A DNA stretch of 64,000 nt, from the NCBI RefSeq assembly GCF_012999535.1, contig NZ_JABBWV010000005.1:248001-312000 (forward strand), read 5' to 3'. How positions within the stretch are numbered: the stretch's first letter is position 1; each line of letters starts with the position of its first letter. Under the pieces are notes generated by a model. The model ran no database searches, was not told the origin of the DNA, and was given only the letters and a program-made list of their open reading frames with translations. This DNA comes from Microbispora sp. H11081. GTDB lineage: Bacteria > Actinomycetota > Actinomycetes > Streptosporangiales > Streptosporangiaceae. This document shows, piece by piece, positions 12,586 to 24,280 of this stretch. A program made the translations under genes and the position numbers.

Positions 12586-13737
12586 TCAGCCGAAGCCGGC
12601 GGGATGCAGGACGACCTTGGTCCAGCCGGGATCCCTCCGGTCGAAGTGCTCGTAGCCGCCGGGCGCGTCGTCCAGATTCAGCTCGTGTGAGACGACCCAC
12701 GACGGCCGGGCCTTACCCTCGTGGATGAGGGTGCAGAGCTGCCGGTTGTAGTTCTTGACGTTGCACTGACCGTTGCCCATGGTCTGGCCCTTGAACCAGA
12801 ACATCCCGTAGTCGAAGGCGATCTCGCCCTGCTTGTAGAGGTCGTCGGGGCTGCCGGGATCCGTGGGGATGAACACGCCCACGACCCCGATCGTCCCGGC
12901 GAACCTCACCGACTTGACGAGGTTGTTCAGCGTCATGTTGGGATGCTCGTGCCCCTGGGGGTCGTGCGCCTGGTAGCCCACGCACTCGCAACCCCGGTCG
13001 GCGCCCCTGCCGTGCGTGAGCTCCATGACCTGGTCGACCGGCGACGTCTTGGAGTCGTCGATCGAGATCGCCCCAATTTCCTCGGCCTTGGCCAGCCGGT
13101 CCGGGTGGCGGTCCACGACCATCACCATGCCCGCGCTCTTGAACGTCGCGGAGTAGGCGGCCATCAGGCCGACCGGCCCCGCCCCGTAGATCACGACCGA
13201 GTCGCCGGCCTGCACACAGGCGAGCTGGGTCGCGTGCCAGCCGGTGGGCCAGATGTCGGCCAGCATGACGTAGTCGCTCTGCCTCTCCCGCGCGTCCTCA
13301 GGCAGGACCAGACAGTTGAAGTCGCCGAACGGCACGCGCAGCAGCTCGGCCTGGCCGCCGTTGTACGGGCCCATGTCCGCGAAGCCGTAAGCGGCCCCAT
13401 CCACCCCCGGCTCCGGATTGGTTGTGAGGCAGAAGGCGGTCAGGCCCCTCTCACAGTTGGCGCAGAAGCCGCACGCGACGTTGAACGGCACGCAGACCAT
13501 GTCGCCGACGCGGACGCGTACCACTCCCGGCCCCACCTCGACCACCTCGCCGAGGTTCTCGTGGCCGAGGACACGGCCCGGCTCCAGGTCGGTCCGGCCT
13601 TCGTACATGTGCAGGTCCGACCCGCAGATGTTGGTCGTGGTGACACGGACCAGGACGTCGGTGGGCATCTCTATCCGCGCGTCCGGCACGTTCTCGACGC
13701 CGACCTGCCGGGGTCCCTCGTATACGACTGCCTTCAT
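12586..13737 (-). CDS. Glutathione-independent formaldehyde dehydrogenase-like zinc alcohol dehydrogenase
   Basis: A 383-residue medium-chain dehydrogenase. Catalytic zinc ligands are visible as C38 in ICGSDLH and H59-E60 in LGHEN; the structural zinc cysteines are in ACGFCANCERGLTAFC; the NAD site is GAGPVGLMA. The long insert with ECVGYQAHDPQGHEHPN and the C-terminal MFWFKGQTMGNGQC match the Pseudomonas putida FdhA-like group, which oxidises formaldehyde or other small aldehydes without glutathione. It is the last gene of the minus-strand stress operon; its ATG lies 13 bases after the C-terminal TAG of the DUF1931 remnant. Substrate is inferred from family. Confidence 0.85.
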   Translation of the reverse strand: MKAVVYEGPRQVGVENVPDARIEMPTDVLVRVTTTNICGSDLHMYEGRTDLEPGRVLGHENLGEVVEVGPGVVRVRVGDMVCVPFNVACGFCANCERGLTAFCLTTNPEPGVDGAAYGFADMGPYNGGQAELLRVPFGDFNCLVLPEDARERQSDYVMLADIWPTGWHATQLACVQAGDSVVIYGAGPVGLMAAYSATFKSAGMVMVVDRHPDRLAKAEEIGAISIDDSKTSPVDQVMELTHGRGADRGCECVGYQAHDPQGHEHPNMTLNNLVKSVRFAGTIGVVGVFIPTDPGSPDDLYKQGEIAFDYGMFWFKGQTMGNGQCNVKNYNRQLCTLIHEGKARPSWVVSHELNLDDAPGGYEHFDRRDPGWTKVVLHPAGFG

Positions 13738-13750
13738 GATGTCCTCGCTT

Positions 13751-13865
13751 CTAGAGCAGCAGCTCGAAAACGCGGATCACACGTTCCCACTGCTCGGTCG
13801 ACGTCGAGGCCCGCCGCCGTCGTGAAGAACCGCTCGAACCTCGGCACCGCCATCACTTCTGCCAT
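13751..13865 (-). pseudogene. Internally deleted DUF1931-family gene
   Basis: From the ATG at 13865 (good GGGAGGAAGGGG ribosome site) the frame encodes MAEVMAVPRFERFF..AAGLDVD, the N-terminus of DUF1931 proteins (about 150 residues, histone-like fold). Immediately after, in another frame, the bases encode EQWERVIRVFELLL followed by TAG at 13751-13753, which is that family's usual C-terminus. The roughly 110 middle codons are gone and the ends are out of frame. Translating straight through instead gives a 43-residue chimera ending inside the next gene's leader. This is a deletion scar, junction near 13794-13800. Confidence 0.75.
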
Positions 13866-13957
13866 CGCCAGTCCCCTTCCTCCCCACGTTGAGCTCGCCC
13901 AGGAACCGGCCCGCGCCGTGGACCTCGGTGAGCTCATCCGGCCAGCGCATCGCCGAC

Positions 13958-14377
13958 TCACTTCCGCAACACGGGCGCGGGCGACGCACCGGCCCGCTGG
14001 GCCACGACCCGCCCCAGCCGGAGGACGACGAGCGTCGGAACGGCTCGCACGTCGAAGCGCCGCGACGTCTCGGGCGCCTCGTCGATGTTCACCTTCACCA
14101 GCTTGATCCGCCCGGCCAACTCGGTGGCGACCTGCTGGAGCACCGGGCTCACCATGCGGCAGGGCCCACACCAGGACGCCCAGAAGTCGACGACGACCGG
14201 TATCCGCGCCGCCTCGGCGACCTCGGCGAAGTCCTCGTCCCCCGCGTCCACCACCCAGGGCAGCGACTCGCGGCACTCGCCACAGCGCGGTGCTCCCGCC
14301 CCCGTCTTGGGCACGCGGTTGTTCCGGCCGCAGTGCGGGCACCGGACGACGTTCGACTCCACGACCTTCGGCGGCAT
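13958..14377 (-). CDS. trxC: Thioredoxin with N-terminal zinc ribbon (TrxC/Trx2-like)
   Basis: A 139-residue protein with an N-terminal CxxC pair set (RCPHCGRNN ... RCGECRESL) typical of Trx2/TrxC and the redox motif WASWCGPCRM. It reduces protein disulfides in the cytosol; the zinc ribbon is linked to redox sensing in TrxC. It starts 3 bases after the clpB stop in the stress operon. Oddity: the protein stops at VLRK-TGA, yet the next codons read VGDALAG before a second TGA (13934-13936), resembling the family's last helix. A TGG-to-TGA change may have cut the tail. Confidence 0.88.
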   Translation of the reverse strand: MPPKVVESNVVRCPHCGRNNRVPKTGAGAPRCGECRESLPWVVDAGDEDFAEVAEAARIPVVVDFWASWCGPCRMVSPVLQQVATELAGRIKLVKVNIDEAPETSRRFDVRAVPTLVVLRLGRVVAQRAGASPAPVLRK

Positions 14378-14380
14378 CGG

Positions 14381-16989
<2,609 letters not shown>

Positions 16990-17017
<28 letters not shown>

Positions 17018-17316
17018 CTCGTATGGGTGCGCAGAGCCGCCTCCAGCTCCGCGATGCGGTCCAGGAGGTCCGTCACGAGGCCGAGGGAGGCGTAGTTGAC
17101 GGCGAGCCCCGCGTGCAGGCGTTGGAGTCGGCCCGCGGCGGCGACCTGGGCGGGCGGGAAGCACAGGCCGCCCGAGAAGCCGGTCCAGGCGTCGATCAGC
17201 CCGAGCGCCACCAGGCGGCGCACCAGTTCCGGGTGCAGCCCCGTGGCCCGGGAGAAGGACTCAAGGTCCAGGTGCCCGACGTCCACCTGGGCGAGCCGGA
17301 CGAGCGGATAGGTCAT
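16990..17316 (-). CDS. cbpM: CbpM-like chaperone modulator (MerR-type HTH)
   Basis: A 108-residue protein with a MerR-like helix-turn-helix ([20 protein letters not shown]) and a C-terminal helix ([17 protein letters not shown]). CbpM proteins bind and inhibit the J-domain of CbpA-type DnaJ. The gene overlaps dnaJ by 4 bases (ATGA) and clpB by 28 bases. In many actinobacteria the fourth gene of a dnaK operon is the repressor hspR; this protein lacks the length of HspR, and no HAIR motif is seen upstream, so CbpM is preferred, though a regulatory role is possible. Confidence 0.75.
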
Positions 17317-18302
17317 GACGGGCTCCTCGGGTTGAACGTCGAGATCCTGGCCAGTTGCTCGTACAGGCGGCGCTCCTCGTCGCCGAGCGTGGGCGGCACC
17401 ATGATCCGGGCCTCGGCCAGCAGGTCTCCGGGCCGGCCGCGCGGGTTCGGCATGCCCTGTCCACGCAGGCGCAGGCGACGCCCGGACGAGGTGCCCGGCG
17501 GCACCTTGACCTTCGCCTCCCCGCCGGGCGTGTCGACCGCGACGGTCGCCCCCAGCGCGGCCTCCGACGGCGTCAGCGGGAGGCGGACGTGGATATCGCG
17601 CCCTTCCAGGCGGTAGCGGTGGTGGTCGGCGATCCGCGCGATCAGATAGAGGTCGCCCGCACTGGCGCCGTCGCTGCCCGCACCGCCCTGGCCCGCGAGC
17701 CGGATCCGCTGGCCGTCGGTCAACCCGGGGGGAATGTTCACCTGGAGGGTCCGTCCGCCTCCCGGGCCGGGGATCGTGATGGTCCGCCGGCCGCCGCGGT
17801 AGGCCTCCTCCACCGTGAGCGGCAGCTCGGCCTCCTGGTCGGCGCCGGGCACCGGGCCCCAGCCGCGGCCGGTCGCGCCGCGCCTGCGCCTGCCGAAGAC
17901 GCCACCGAGCAGGTCTTCGAGGTCGATGCCCTCGAAGCCCTCGCCGGTGGTGAAGTGGATCTCCTCCCCGCCGGGTCCGCGCGCCCAGGCGGGCCCCGGC
18001 CCCGCCCAGCCCGGCCCCGCGCCGGCTCCCGCTCCGGCGCGGGCGCGCGCGTACGCCGCTGGGTCCACGCCCTCGGGCACCCGGCGGAAGTCCGGCCCGA
18101 ACGCGTCGTACCGCCGCCGCGTCCCGGGGTCCGACAGCACCTCGTACGCCTCCGAGACCTCCTTGAAGCGGTCCTCGGCGTCCGGGGCCTTGTTGACGTC
18201 GGGATGGTAGGTGCGGGCCAGCTTCCGGTAGGCCCGCTGGATCTCGTCCTGGTCCGCCGTCCTCGGCACTCCGAGAGCCTCGTAGAAGTCGCGCTCCGCC
18301 AT
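17313..18302 (-). CDS. dnaJ: CbpA-type DnaJ co-chaperone
   Basis: A 329-residue J-protein that stimulates DnaK ATPase. The J-domain (residues about 5-70) has the HPD motif in YHPDVNKAPDAEDRFKE. A Gly/Ala/Pro-rich linker follows (AGAGAGAGPGWAGPGPAW), then two beta-sandwich client-binding domains. The CxxCxGxG zinc fingers of DnaJ proper are absent, making it CbpA/DnaJ class II. The ATG at 18302 shares one base with the grpE stop; a GTG one codon earlier is possible. It overlaps cbpM by 4 bases. Confidence 0.92.
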   Translation of the reverse strand: MAERDFYEALGVPRTADQDEIQRAYRKLARTYHPDVNKAPDAEDRFKEVSEAYEVLSDPGTRRRYDAFGPDFRRVPEGVDPAAYARARAGAGAGAGPGWAGPGPAWARGPGGEEIHFTTGEGFEGIDLEDLLGGVFGRRRRGATGRGWGPVPGADQEAELPLTVEEAYRGGRRTITIPGPGGGRTLQVNIPPGLTDGQRIRLAGQGGAGSDGASAGDLYLIARIADHHRYRLEGRDIHVRLPLTPSEAALGATVAVDTPGGEAKVKVPPGTSSGRRLRLRGQGMPNPRGRPGDLLAEARIMVPPTLGDEERRLYEQLARISTFNPRSPS

Positions 18303-18796
18303 CACTCGTCGGCTCTCGTGGAGACGACGACGGAGGCCGGGCGTAGTTGCAGCGCGCCGTCACCGTAGCCGGGCCGTACGACCTCGACGACGGTGCCGGG
18401 GTCGGCATCCGGGACGGCGACCGTGCTGACCGCCTCGTGCCTGGCGGGGTCGAACCGCGTGCCCACGTCGTCCCTGCGCGGGAAGCCGAGGCGCGCGAGG
18501 ACGCCGACCGCCTGATCGCGGACGGCCCTGACACCCTCGATCACCGGGTCGGCGTCGGCGCCCGCGTGCCTCAGCGCGAGTTCGAGGTTGTCGATCACCG
18601 GCAGCCACTCGGCCGCGACGCGCGTACGCTCTTCGATCCGCTGCCGGTCCATATCGCGCGCGACACGCTTGCGGAGGTTGTCGAGCTCGGCGACGGCCCG
18701 CAGCCACCGGTCCTCCAGCTCGGCGAGCTTCTCCTCAACGGGTTCCTCGACGGCCTGCCGGGGCTCCGGAGGTGGTGTCTCATTCCGCTCGGTCAT
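18302..18796 (-). CDS. grpE: Nucleotide exchange factor GrpE
   Basis: GrpE releases ADP from DnaK. The 164-residue product has the long N-terminal helix (EEKLAELEDRWLRAVAELDN) and the beta-domain with the family signature around VVEVVRPGYGDGALQLRPA. It starts 13 bases after the dnaK stop and ends overlapping dnaJ. Somewhat short compared with typical 180-220 residues because of a short acidic N-terminus. Confidence 0.94.
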   Translation of the reverse strand: MTERNETPPPEPRQAVEEPVEEKLAELEDRWLRAVAELDNLRKRVARDMDRQRIEERTRVAAEWLPVIDNLELALRHAGADADPVIEGVRAVRDQAVGVLARLGFPRRDDVGTRFDPARHEAVSTVAVPDADPGTVVEVVRPGYGDGALQLRPASVVVSTRADE

Positions 18797-18809
18797 GTCA
18801 TGTCACTGG

Positions 18810-20708
18810 CTATTCGGAGCTGGTGAACTCGGCGTCGATGACGTCCTCGTCCGAGGAGCCGGCGGCGGCCTGGCCGGGCCCGGCCTGAGTCGGCCCCTGG
18901 GTCTGGGCCTGGGCGGCGGACGCCGCCACGCCGAGGCCGTGATAGACCTGCTGTAGCTCCGCGGTGAGGCCGCGCAGCCGGTCGACGGGCACCTCTTCCT
19001 TGATCGCCTGACGCGCCTCCATGATCAGCTGCTCGGCCCGCGCCTTCTCGTGCACTGGGACGGCCTCGCCCAGCTCCGACAGCCGGCGTTCCACTTGGTG
19101 GGCGATCGAGTCCAGCTCGTTGCGCGCGTCGATCGCGGCGCGAAGCTGCGCGTCCTCGGCGCGGTGCCGCTCCGCGTCGGCGATCATCCGGTCGATCTCG
19201 CTCTTGTCCAGGTTGGAGCTCTCGCTGATCGTGATGCGCTGCTCGGCGCCGGTGTCCTTGTCCTTGGCGGAGACGTTCAGGATGCCGTTGGCGTCGATGT
19301 CGGTGGTGACCTCGATCTGCGGCACCCCGCGCGGCGCGGGCCGGATGTTCTCCAGCCGGAACCGGCCGAGCACCCGGTTGTCGGCGGCCCGCTCGCGCTC
19401 GCCCTGCAGGATGACCACGTCCACGGCCGACTGGTTGTCCTCCGCGGTGCTGAACGTCTCCGTGCGGCGGGCCGGGATCGTGGTGTTCCGCTCGATGATC
19501 TTCGTCATCACGCCGCCGAGCGTCTCGACGCCGAGCGACAGCGGCGTGACGTCCAGCAGCACGACGTCCTTCAGCTCGCCCTTGATGATGGCCGCCTGGA
19601 CGGCCGCGCCGACGGCCACGACCTCGTCCGGGTTGACCGTCATGTTCGGGTCCTTGCCCGTCAGCCGCCGCACGAGTTGCTGCACGGCCGGCATGCGGGT
19701 GGAGCCGCCGACGAGGATCACCTCGTCGAGGTCGTTCGTCGTCAGCTTCGCGTCGGCCATGGCCTGCTCCACCGGACCCCGGCAGCGTTCGAGCAGGTCG
19801 TGGGTGATCTGCTCGAAGGTCGAGCGCATGAGCGTCGTGTTCAGGTGTTTGGGGCCGGTCGCGTCGGCCGTGATGAACGGCAGGCTGACCTGCGTCTGGG
19901 TGACCGCCGACAGCTCCACCTTGGCCTTCTCCGCGGCCTCGAACATCCGCTGGAGGGCCTGCGGATCGCGCCGCAGGTCGATGCCCTGCTGCTTGTGGAA
20001 CTCGTCGGCCAGGTGGTCGACGATGCGCCGGTCGAAGTCGTCGCCGCCCAGGTGAGTGTCGCCCGAGGTGGCGCGGACCTCGATGACGCCCTCGCCGATG
20101 TCGAGGACGCTGACGTCGAACGTGCCCCCGCCCAGGTCGAACACGAGAACGGTCTCGTTGTCCTTCTTGTCCAGGCCGTATGCCAGGGCCGCCGCGGTCG
20201 GCTCGTTGATGATCCGCAGGACCTCCAGACCGGCGATCTTGCCGGCGTCCTTGGTGGCCTGCCGCTGCGCGTCGTTGAAGTACGCGGGCACCGTGACGAC
20301 GGCCTCGTTGACCTTCTCCCCCAGGAACTTCCCGGCGTCCGAGGCCAGTTTGCGCAGCACGAAGGCGGAGATCTCCTCCGGCGCGTACAGCTTGTCGCGC
20401 ACCTTGAACCGCACGGCGCCGTCCGGGCCCGGCACGACGTCGAACGAGACCGCCTTGATCTCGCTCTGCACCTCGTCGAACTTGCGCCCGATGAAGCGCT
20501 TGGCCGAATAGATCGTGCCCTTCGGGTTGAGGATCGCCTGGCGTCTGGCCATCTGGCCCACCAGCACCTCGCCCTGGTCCGTAAAGGCCACCACCGAGGG
20601 AGTCGTGCGCGACCCCTCGGCGTTCGGGACGACCGTCGGATGCGCGTCCTCGGTGGTCGCGATGACCGAGTTCGTCGTGCCGAGGTCGATGCCCACCGCC
20701 TTGGCCAT
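18810..20708 (-). CDS. dnaK: Molecular chaperone DnaK (Hsp70)
   Basis: DnaK is the ATP-driven Hsp70 chaperone. ATG at 20708 gives [16 protein letters not shown], with a ribosome site in GGAGGGGGATGAGGAC. The 632-residue product shows [21 protein letters not shown] and the [11 protein letters not shown] signatures, the substrate-binding domain and the C-terminal DEDVIDAEF motif. The upstream yflT-like gene ends 22 bases away, so dnaK is second in the operon. No CIRCE or HAIR element is seen before it. Confidence 0.96.
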   Translation of the reverse strand: MAKAVGIDLGTTNSVIATTEDAHPTVVPNAEGSRTTPSVVAFTDQGEVLVGQMARRQAILNPKGTIYSAKRFIGRKFDEVQSEIKAVSFDVVPGPDGAVRFKVRDKLYAPEEISAFVLRKLASDAGKFLGEKVNEAVVTVPAYFNDAQRQATKDAGKIAGLEVLRIINEPTAAALAYGLDKKDNETVLVFDLGGGTFDVSVLDIGEGVIEVRATSGDTHLGGDDFDRRIVDHLADEFHKQQGIDLRRDPQALQRMFEAAEKAKVELSAVTQTQVSLPFITADATGPKHLNTTLMRSTFEQITHDLLERCRGPVEQAMADAKLTTNDLDEVILVGGSTRMPAVQQLVRRLTGKDPNMTVNPDEVVAVGAAVQAAIIKGELKDVVLLDVTPLSLGVETLGGVMTKIIERNTTIPARRTETFSTAEDNQSAVDVVILQGERERAADNRVLGRFRLENIRPAPRGVPQIEVTTDIDANGILNVSAKDKDTGAEQRITISESSNLDKSEIDRMIADAERHRAEDAQLRAAIDARNELDSIAHQVERRLSELGEAVPVHEKARAEQLIMEARQAIKEEVPVDRLRGLTAELQQVYHGLGVAASAAQAQTQGPTQAGPGQAAAGSSDEDVIDAEFTSSE

Positions 20709-20730
20709 GTCCTCATCCCCCTCCTGGCGC

Positions 20731-21198
20731 TCACCTGAGCGCAGCGGCCTCACGAGCATGCGTGAGCACGCGCCTGGCCTCGTCGGCGAACTCCGGGTCG
20801 ACGAGGATGTCGTAGTGGTCGGCGACGACCGCAGGCATCGAGGCGAACGCCCGGTGCTGCACCACGTGACTGATCGCACCCCAGACGAGGCCGAAGATCA
20901 GCCCGAGCACGATCGAGGAGCCGATGGCCCATCCGGCCCACGGGCTGAAGATCGCGAATATCAAGCCGATAAGAAGACCGATCCAGCCACCGGTACCCGC
21001 GCCGGTGACGAGTGCTCTGCCGAGGCCCCATCGCCCGAGCACCTTCTCCTCCCACCGCAGATCGCAGCCCACGATGGTGACGTGTGCGATCGGGAAGTCG
21101 TGGCGGGCCAGGACGTCCACGGCGTGCTGGGCCGCGTCGTAGCTGCTGTAGGTGGCCAGCACCACCTTGTGGGGCCCTGCTGTTCTCGGGACGCTCAC
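20731..21198 (-). CDS. YflT/GSP17M-like general stress protein
   Basis: A 155-residue protein with an N-terminal GSP17M-like domain ([20 protein letters not shown]) and a central hydrophobic, Gly-rich stretch ([19 protein letters not shown], then [17 protein letters not shown]) that could form a membrane hairpin. Function is unknown; relatives in Firmicutes are general stress proteins. GTG at 21198 has GAGGGGG upstream at good spacing; a longer start at 21288 lacks conservation. As first gene it should carry the promoter of the dnaK operon. Confidence 0.8.
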   Translation of the reverse strand: MSVPRTAGPHKVVLATYSSYDAAQHAVDVLARHDFPIAHVTIVGCDLRWEEKVLGRWGLGRALVTGAGTGGWIGLLIGLIFAIFSPWAGWAIGSSIVLGLIFGLVWGAISHVVQHRAFASMPAVVADHYDILVDPEFADEARRVLTHAREAAALR

Positions 21199-21454
21199 GG
21201 GACCAACCCCCTCGGCTATTCCAGCTCGTGAAGACGACTCGCGCCGCCGCCGATGCGCATCGGCCGGAGCGGGAGAACCGGAATCCACGCCACCTTCGAT
21301 GTTGGCGGTATCAGGGCTCTACCAGCGAGAACAATCCCTATGACGCGTGTCCCCCCGTCGGCTTGTGGAACACCCGACGGGATTTTCGTCTTCCATGTCA
21401 GGATCCCGCCTGCCGTTCCCTCGCACCACTCTCCCTGCCCCTCATCTGCCTCCC

Positions 21455-21679
21455 ATGAGCAGTAGCAAGTCGCCCAGGGGAGCGCCAGATCCGAAGGAGC
21501 ACGTGGAGCTGGGCTCCCTATCTGCGAGCGATAAGGCTGAAGCGTTGCAGGGTGATCGCGCGCGCTTCATGGAACCAGAGTGGATCGCGGTGATCGCCGT
21601 CCTGGCCCGCTTCGCTTCGCGATGGGTCGACGGCAGACGAGAGATCGGTCGGCGACCGCTCGTAGCAGGGTGTCGATGA
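21455..21679 (+). CDS. Hypothetical 74-residue protein
   Basis: A frame starting MSSSKSPRGAPDPKEHVEL and containing ARFMEPEWIAVIAVLARF. No family is recognised, there is no good ribosome site, and the surrounding sequence has lower GC and no conserved neighbours. It may be a decayed or chance frame. Confidence 0.25.
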   Translation: MSSSKSPRGAPDPKEHVELGSLSASDKAEALQGDRARFMEPEWIAVIAVLARFASRWVDGRREIGRRPLVAGCR

Positions 21680-21991
21680 TCCCGGGCTGCCAGGGTCGTG
21701 TCTCAGCGTAGAGCTGCGTATAGCTGCGGAAGTCGGGCTCTTAGCCAGTAAGCGAACGGCGGACACTCGGGCCACTGTCGGGCCCAGAGTTGGCTCAGCG
21801 CCTGCGGATCAAGGCCGCGATTGCGAATCACCGCGGTGTTCTATCCGACGATCTGGCGGACGACCAAATGGATTCAGACCCTCCCGTTGACCAGTGATCA
21901 AGGGCGGCTGAGCCGCGGCTGTAGTGCCAGGTGGCCACGGCGCCATCGCAGTGATGGCGGTAAGCCCCTGTTCCTGGCACTCTGCCCGACC
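21680..21991. other. 312 bp without a recognisable gene
   Basis: No gene, RNA or repeat is recognised. In-frame sequence continues upstream of the 21992 start back to 21821, but the residues (Arg/Trp/Thr-rich) look unselected. Confidence 0.4.
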
Positions 21992-22453
21992 ATGGGAGTC
22001 TTCTTCGACTACTTCAGGGCAGCCACGGACGACGAAGCCGCGAACGTCTACGACTGGCCGGCAGGTCCCACCTGCCCGCCCCCCGGCATAGAGCCGAAAG
22101 ACAGCGCCGAACTGAAGAGCATCGACCCGTACGTGATGATGGGAACCCTGGAGGCGCTGCTCACCGGCAGCCGATACGAGGACATCGCCGAGCGGCCCAG
22201 GCATGCCGCCACGCTGAGATTCAGCGATGACGGAGGACAGGGAATCCTGACCGTCACCGAGGAGTTCACCACTGCACTCGCCACCGCCACCGATGACCAG
22301 ATCCGCGCCGCAGCGCACCTCTGGTCCCAGACCGAGGAGTTCTGGGGCCTCGCAGACCCGGCCGAACTCACCGAGCTACTCCAAGACCTACGCGACCTGG
22401 CAGTACGAGCCACCCAGCACCAACACCACCTGTACTGCTGGACATCACTCTGA
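21992..22453 (+). CDS. Hypothetical protein starting MGVFFDYFRA
   Basis: A 153-residue soluble, acidic protein. The N-terminus MGVFFDYFRAATDDEAA resembles a family of actinobacterial proteins of unknown function beginning MGV-DYF with a D/A-rich turn, often found in variable regions. Body features: two helical segments (DPYVMMGTLEALLTG and LTELLQDLRDLAVRA) and an ending HQHHLYCWTSL. No catalytic motif is seen. The ATG at 21992 is chosen for the conserved start rather than for a ribosome site, which is weak. Confidence 0.6.
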   Translation: MGVFFDYFRAATDDEAANVYDWPAGPTCPPPGIEPKDSAELKSIDPYVMMGTLEALLTGSRYEDIAERPRHAATLRFSDDGGQGILTVTEEFTTALATATDDQIRAAAHLWSQTEEFWGLADPAELTELLQDLRDLAVRATQHQHHLYCWTSL

Positions 22454-22670
22454 CGCCACAGCAGGGGCGAGCCCGGCCGGCCAGGCGCCGCCATCCCGCT
22501 GGACGGAACCGTCCGGCGGATCGATTCGCCGCCTGTCCGAGATGGCTCCCGCCGGCTGACGAAGCGGCGTGTCCGATCCCCGGTTCCGGCCTGGATCGCC
22601 GCATCTCCCGATAAGCGGGACAGGCAGGGGCTTGTTAGCGTGACGGGACAACGGACGCCTGGAGGCCGCG

Positions 22671-23555
22671 ATGGCAGCAGGAACCTCGGAGGACCTGTGG
22701 CGCGGGGAGGACCTGTGGCGCGAGATCCGCATCGCGCTCAAGAGGACTGGTGACGGGTTCGCCGATCTGGTGTCCTCCGCGCCCGACCCCCAGGCGATGG
22801 TGACCGAGGAGTGGTCCGTCGCCGACACCGCGGCTCACCTGGTCTCGATCTGCGCGTACTACCCGTACCTTCTCGGAGGCGTCTCCAACCCGTTCCCTAC
22901 TCTCGTGGACCGCATTCTGTCCACCAATGTGGACAAGGTCGCGGAACTCAACCACCACGTCATGCGCGAGCTCACCGAGCGGGACCCCCGGGCGCTCGCC
23001 GAGCGCCTGCGAGGCCACATCGGCGACATCCTGCGGCTGAGCGAGAGCCTCGACCCCGGCCACACGGTGACCTGGCTCGGCTCCGCCCGGCTGCCCGTCT
23101 CCGGGTTGCTGGCGCATCTGGTCAACGAGTTCATGATCCACGGCTGGGACGTCGCCCGGGCGACCGGCGCTCCCTGGCCGATGTCCCGCGGAGACGCCGG
23201 CCTCTTCTTCGACCTGTTCCTGACCGACCTCATCCGCCACGGCACCGGTTCGCTGCTCGACACCGGAGAACCGCCGCACCCGCGCCGCATCGCCGTGGAG
23301 TTCCGGTCGCGGCACACCCGCCCCGCGACGCTGGTGCTGCGGAACGGGACACTGACCGTGGAGGAGCCGGGGCCCGGAGCCGACGTACGCGTCCGGTTCG
23401 ACCCGGTCGCCCTCAACCTGATGCTGTTCGGGCGGCTGAGCCGGGCCAGGGCGGCGCTGACCGGCAAGATCGTGATCACCGGGCGCCGTCCCTGGCTGCT
23501 GCCGGCCTTCCTGCGCAAGGTCCGCCTGCCCGCCAACTCGTACCCGGGCCCGTAA
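22671..23555 (+). CDS. Maleylpyruvate isomerase-like (DinB/MDMPI) protein with SCP2-like C-terminus
   Basis: A 294-residue cytosolic protein. Residues about 15-200 resemble the DinB-like four-helix fold of mycothiol-dependent maleylpyruvate isomerase (EEWSVADTAAHLVSI; LLAHLVNEFMIHGWDVAR with the conserved HGWD metal region). The C-terminal part (VEFRSRHTRPATLVL; VRVRFDPVALNLMLFGRLS) matches SCP2-like sterol-binding domains. The exact reaction is unknown. ATG 22671 follows GGAGG. An imperfect tandem repeat codes for EDLWRGEDLWRE near the N-terminus. Confidence 0.75.
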   Translation: MAAGTSEDLWRGEDLWREIRIALKRTGDGFADLVSSAPDPQAMVTEEWSVADTAAHLVSICAYYPYLLGGVSNPFPTLVDRILSTNVDKVAELNHHVMRELTERDPRALAERLRGHIGDILRLSESLDPGHTVTWLGSARLPVSGLLAHLVNEFMIHGWDVARATGAPWPMSRGDAGLFFDLFLTDLIRHGTGSLLDTGEPPHPRRIAVEFRSRHTRPATLVLRNGTLTVEEPGPGADVRVRFDPVALNLMLFGRLSRARAALTGKIVITGRRPWLLPAFLRKVRLPANSYPGP

Positions 23556-23614
23556 GGAGCCTCCGATCCCGCTTTCGTCGGTGAGGGCGTCCTGCCGCTA
23601 CTAGGGTTGAGGAC

Positions 23615-24208
23615 GTGAGTCCGAGGCCGGCGCGCGCGGTGGACGCCGAGGAGAAAGTCGACCGGCAGACGCGGATCCTCGACGCGGCGCTCCGGCTGCT
23701 GTCCCTGCAGGGCATATCCGGGGTCAGCATGCGTGCCGTCGCCCGTGAGGCCGGGGTCTCGCTCGGGCTGGTCAACTACCACTACGAGGACAAGACGAGC
23801 CTGATCCGCGCGGCCCTGCACCGCATCGAGGAGCAGGACATCGCGCTGGTCGAGCCGGATCCCGCCCTGGAGCCTGAGGAGCGGCTGCGGGCCGCGCTGA
23901 AGCGGGTGGCCGACCCCGAGTTCCTGACGACGGAATACCTGTCTCTGCGGCTCCAGCTCTGGGCGCTCGCCCAGGCCCACGAGGACTTCGAGCGCATCAA
24001 CACGGCGGCCCAGAAGCGCTACCGTGCCGGGCTCGCCGCCCTCATTCACGCGGCACGCCCGGAGCTGTCGGCGGACGAGTGCGAGGAGCGGGCCGCGGAC
24101 ATCGACGTCATCCAGAACGGCCTGTGGCTCACGGCCCTGCTCGGGCTCGACCGCGAGTCGATCGGCAGGAACGTCCGTCGCTGCGAGGAGATCGCGCTCG
24201 CCGGTTGA
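23615..24208 (+). CDS. TetR/AcrR family regulator (BetI-like)
   Basis: A 197-residue repressor. The N-terminal HTH is MRAVAREAGVSLGLVNYHYE, with the typical TetR YHYEDK ending; the C-terminal domain (about 80-195) resembles the BetI-type ligand pocket. GTG 23615 follows TTGAGGAC. It lies directly upstream of the Rieske oxygenase gene, and two near-identical palindromes lie in the 72-base gap between them. It is therefore the likely regulator of that gene. Confidence 0.88.
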   Translation: MSPRPARAVDAEEKVDRQTRILDAALRLLSLQGISGVSMRAVAREAGVSLGLVNYHYEDKTSLIRAALHRIEEQDIALVEPDPALEPEERLRAALKRVADPEFLTTEYLSLRLQLWALAQAHEDFERINTAAQKRYRAGLAALIHAARPELSADECEERAADIDVIQNGLWLTALLGLDRESIGRNVRRCEEIALAG

Positions 24209-24222
24209 CCACTACACAGACC

Positions 24223-24260
24223 CTGAACGAACGTTCAGGAATGGATTGAACGATCGTTCA
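24223..24260. promoter_or_regulatory. Two palindromic TetR operators
   Basis: CTGAACG-AA-CGTTCAG (24223-24238) and TGAACG-AT-CGTTCA (24247-24260) are perfect inverted repeats sharing the half-site TGAACG, centred 23 bases apart. The second overlaps the -35 element of the downstream promoter. They fit a TetR repressor, most simply the one encoded just upstream. Confidence 0.8.
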
Positions 24261-24274
24261 GTCGAACGTATGCT
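24246..24274 (+). promoter_or_regulatory. Promoter of the Rieske oxygenase gene (leaderless)
   Basis: TTGAAC (24246-24251), 17 bases, then TATGCT (24269-24274). The ATG at 24281 begins 7 bases after the -10, where transcription should start, and no ribosome site is present, so the transcript is probably leaderless. The -35 lies inside the second palindrome. Confidence 0.65.
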
Positions 24275-24280
24275 CCCCCC

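Noticed and set aside
21199..21350. HAIR (CTTGAGT-N7-ACTCAAG) or CIRCE element before the dnaK operon
   Set aside because: Neither motif is present in the upstream region.
22928..22936. Perfect DnaA box TGTGGACAA at 23 kb
   Set aside because: Single site within a coding gene, no neighbours; expected by chance in DNA rich in GTGGAC.
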